Positions 62,753 to 64,000 of a stretch of DNA of 64,000 bases are shown one piece after another. Position numbers and translations under genes: made by a program. The DNA is taken from contig NZ_AP020335.1 of assembly GCF_013340845.1 (NCBI RefSeq), positions 1,178,001-1,242,000 on the forward strand, in the 5' to 3' direction. Every line of letters begins with the position of its first letter. Within the stretch, counting starts at the first letter, position 1. A model generated the notes under the pieces. The model had not been told where the DNA came from. It saw nothing but the letters and a program-made list of their open reading frames with translations, and made no database searches. The stretch comes from Hydrogenovibrio marinus (GTDB lineage: Bacteria; Pseudomonadota; Gammaproteobacteria; Thiomicrospirales; Thiomicrospiraceae).

Positions 62753-63708
62753 TGGATATGTTATTGGTTGCAACCTACGTGGCGATTGCAGTTGCGGTTT
62801 TTAAGATATTTAAAATCCCTCTTAATAAATGGACTGTTCCAACCGCCTTTTTGGGTGGCGTTCTCCTGATTGGCGGACTGTTGACGCTAATGAACTACAG
62901 CCATCCGTATTCATCTCAAGCAAGAGAGTATTTTTACACGACGCCAATTTCTCCTTCGGTTAAGGGGCGAGTTGTAGAAGTTGATGCTAAGGCAAACCAG
63001 TTCATGAAGCAGGGTACGCCTTTGTTTAAGCTTGATTCCGAGCCTTACGAAGACAAGGTAAAAGAACTTGAGGCTAAATTGATTGTTGCTGAGAAAAATC
63101 AAAAACGTGCACAAGAAATGATGCGAAAGGGGCTTGGAAAACAATTTTCGGTAGATGAAACAACCGCGACAGTGGACTCTTTGACAGGGGCATTGAAAAA
63201 AGCACAGTTTGATTTGGAACAAACAACGGTTTATGCACCGACTGATGGCTATGTTTCGCAGTTGTTTTTAAAGCCAGGTATGTACGCTGTTCCAATGCCG
63301 TTAAGACCTGTAATGGTGTTTGTAAACTCTGATGCGCATTTGTTGGTCGCCTGGTTTCGTCAAAACAGCATGATGCGGTTGCAACCAGGATTTGAAGCCG
63401 AGGTTGCTTTTGATGGGTTACCGGGAGAAGTTTTTAAAGGAAAAGTCTCCCATGTTTTACCCGTTTTAGCGGAAGGGCAGCTTCAAGCAAATGGTTATTT
63501 GCTTTCGGATACGAATCATCGTCCTGGACTTATACCTGTGCAAATAGAAATCACCGATCCTCGCTTTGAAAAATACCAAGATAAAGTGTTGGGTGGAGCT
63601 TATGGACAAGTAGCGGTCTATTCAGATCACTTTCACCACTTATCGGTTATTCGTAAAGTACTGTTGCGCATGAGCTCTTGGATGAATTATGTATTTCCTA
63701 TGCATTAG
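62752..63708 (+). CDS. yiaV: YiaV-like HlyD-family membrane fusion protein
   Basis: A 318-residue adaptor with two N-terminal membrane segments (about 3-20 and 27-48), biotinyl-lipoyl halves (PSVKGRVVEVDAKANQFMKQGTPLFKL and VYAPTDGYVSQLFLKPGMY), a short coiled-coil hairpin (about 100-155) and beta-barrel. No transporter gene accompanies the yiaW-yiaV pair, as in E. coli. Function unknown. Confidence 0.88.
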   Translation: MDMLLVATYVAIAVAVFKIFKIPLNKWTVPTAFLGGVLLIGGLLTLMNYSHPYSSQAREYFYTTPISPSVKGRVVEVDAKANQFMKQGTPLFKLDSEPYEDKVKELEAKLIVAEKNQKRAQEMMRKGLGKQFSVDETTATVDSLTGALKKAQFDLEQTTVYAPTDGYVSQLFLKPGMYAVPMPLRPVMVFVNSDAHLLVAWFRQNSMMRLQPGFEAEVAFDGLPGEVFKGKVSHVLPVLAEGQLQANGYLLSDTNHRPGLIPVQIEITDPRFEKYQDKVLGGAYGQVAVYSDHFHHLSVIRKVLLRMSSWMNYVFPMH

Positions 63709-63781
63709 TGCGTATTTTACTGGCGACGTTCAATGATTAGGCGTTAAACTATTAAGAATTGTATAGAAAAATAAAAGTGCA

Positions 63782-64000
63782 ATGACGAAACGAAATAATT
63801 TTTTAGCGGGTGTAAAAAAACGGATACTGCGCCAGAATATCTGGCTTGTTTTCTTCCTGTTGTTTTTAATGGTGCCAGCTCTGGCGATTACGATCATCAA
63901 AAACCATGGTCCAAAAATAGAGGCTCAGTCTTTTAATAACCTGTCTTCTGTTGCCGAGTTAAGAGCTTATCAAGTACAAAGTTGGCTAGAAGAGCAAAAC
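63782..64000 (+). CDS. Membrane sensor protein, 5' part only
   Basis: Open from ATG 63782 to the window edge (73 codons). It has a basic N-terminus, a membrane segment at about 21-40 (IWLVFFLLFLMVPALAITII) and the beginning of a periplasmic domain (SVAELRAYQVQSWLEE), a pattern common at the start of histidine kinases and cyclic-di-GMP enzymes with periplasmic sensing domains. The output domain is beyond the window. Confidence 0.6.
   Translation, partial: MTKRNNFLAGVKKRILRQNIWLVFFLLFLMVPALAITIIKNHGPKIEAQSFNNLSSVAELRAYQVQSWLEEQN

Overview
The window reads as chromosomal DNA of a moderately low-GC gammaproteobacterium. Many gene neighbourhoods match Escherichia coli: rluE-mnmA-hflD beside icd; clpS-clpA-infA-aat; acs-DUF485-actP; rimP-nusA-infB-rbfA-truB-rpsO-pnp; uvrC-pgsA-tRNA(Gly-Cys-Leu); yhiI-rbbA-yhhJ; yiaW-yiaV. 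Protein content and codon style would suit the Thiomicrospira/Hydrogenovibrio part of the class, but no marker in the window proves a genus, so that placement is a guess.

Layout. 0-10 kb: a CheY-like regulator, ppiD, a minus-strand tRNA/rRNA-modification operon (rluE, mnmA, hflD, cupin), monomeric isocitrate dehydrogenase, a double-receiver diguanylate cyclase and phnA. 10-18.4 kb: a J-domain protein, the N-degron proteolysis set (clpS, clpA, aat) with infA between, and dnaE. 18.6-26.6 kb: acetate assimilation (acs, DUF485, actP), a DUF294 signalling protein and a DnaQ-type exonuclease gene cut in two by a complete 1239-bp IS3-family element. 26.6-36.8 kb: the transcription/translation operon rimP to pnp, with a rhodanese-methyltransferase fusion and a cyclic-nucleotide-binding protein inserted before rpsO. 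36.9-51.7 kb: an M16 protease, a Tat lipoprotein, roxA, purB, mntH, acnB, a membrane diguanylate cyclase, sppA and uvrC. 51.8-52.9 kb: pgsA and three tRNAs. 53-62.2 kb: an accessory-looking block (two zinc alcohol dehydrogenases, one of them Tat-targeted; a Tat-targeted cupin; an AraC regulator; an MFP/RbbA-like/permease ABC exporter). 62.4-64 kb: yiaW-yiaV-like genes and the start of a membrane sensor.

Most notable signal: a dispersed element with consensus AAATCTGCCAGGTTGG. Eight exact 16-mer copies, a ninth exact over 15 bases and two degenerate copies lie between 9.9 and 50.9 kb, in both orientations. About half are at gene ends, some as inverted pairs forming terminators; four lie inside coding sequence (dnaE, uvrC, a methyltransferase, a GGDEF gene) and are read in three different ways. 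This is how DNA-uptake signal sequences of Neisseria and Haemophilus behave, and I propose it as a candidate uptake sequence. No copy occurs in the IS element or in the last 13 kb, which includes the accessory block.

Other regulatory structures: a long inverted repeat in the pnp leader (candidate RNase III site), a promoter-leader-terminator arrangement before rimP, a palindrome before mntH, and several clear intrinsic terminators.
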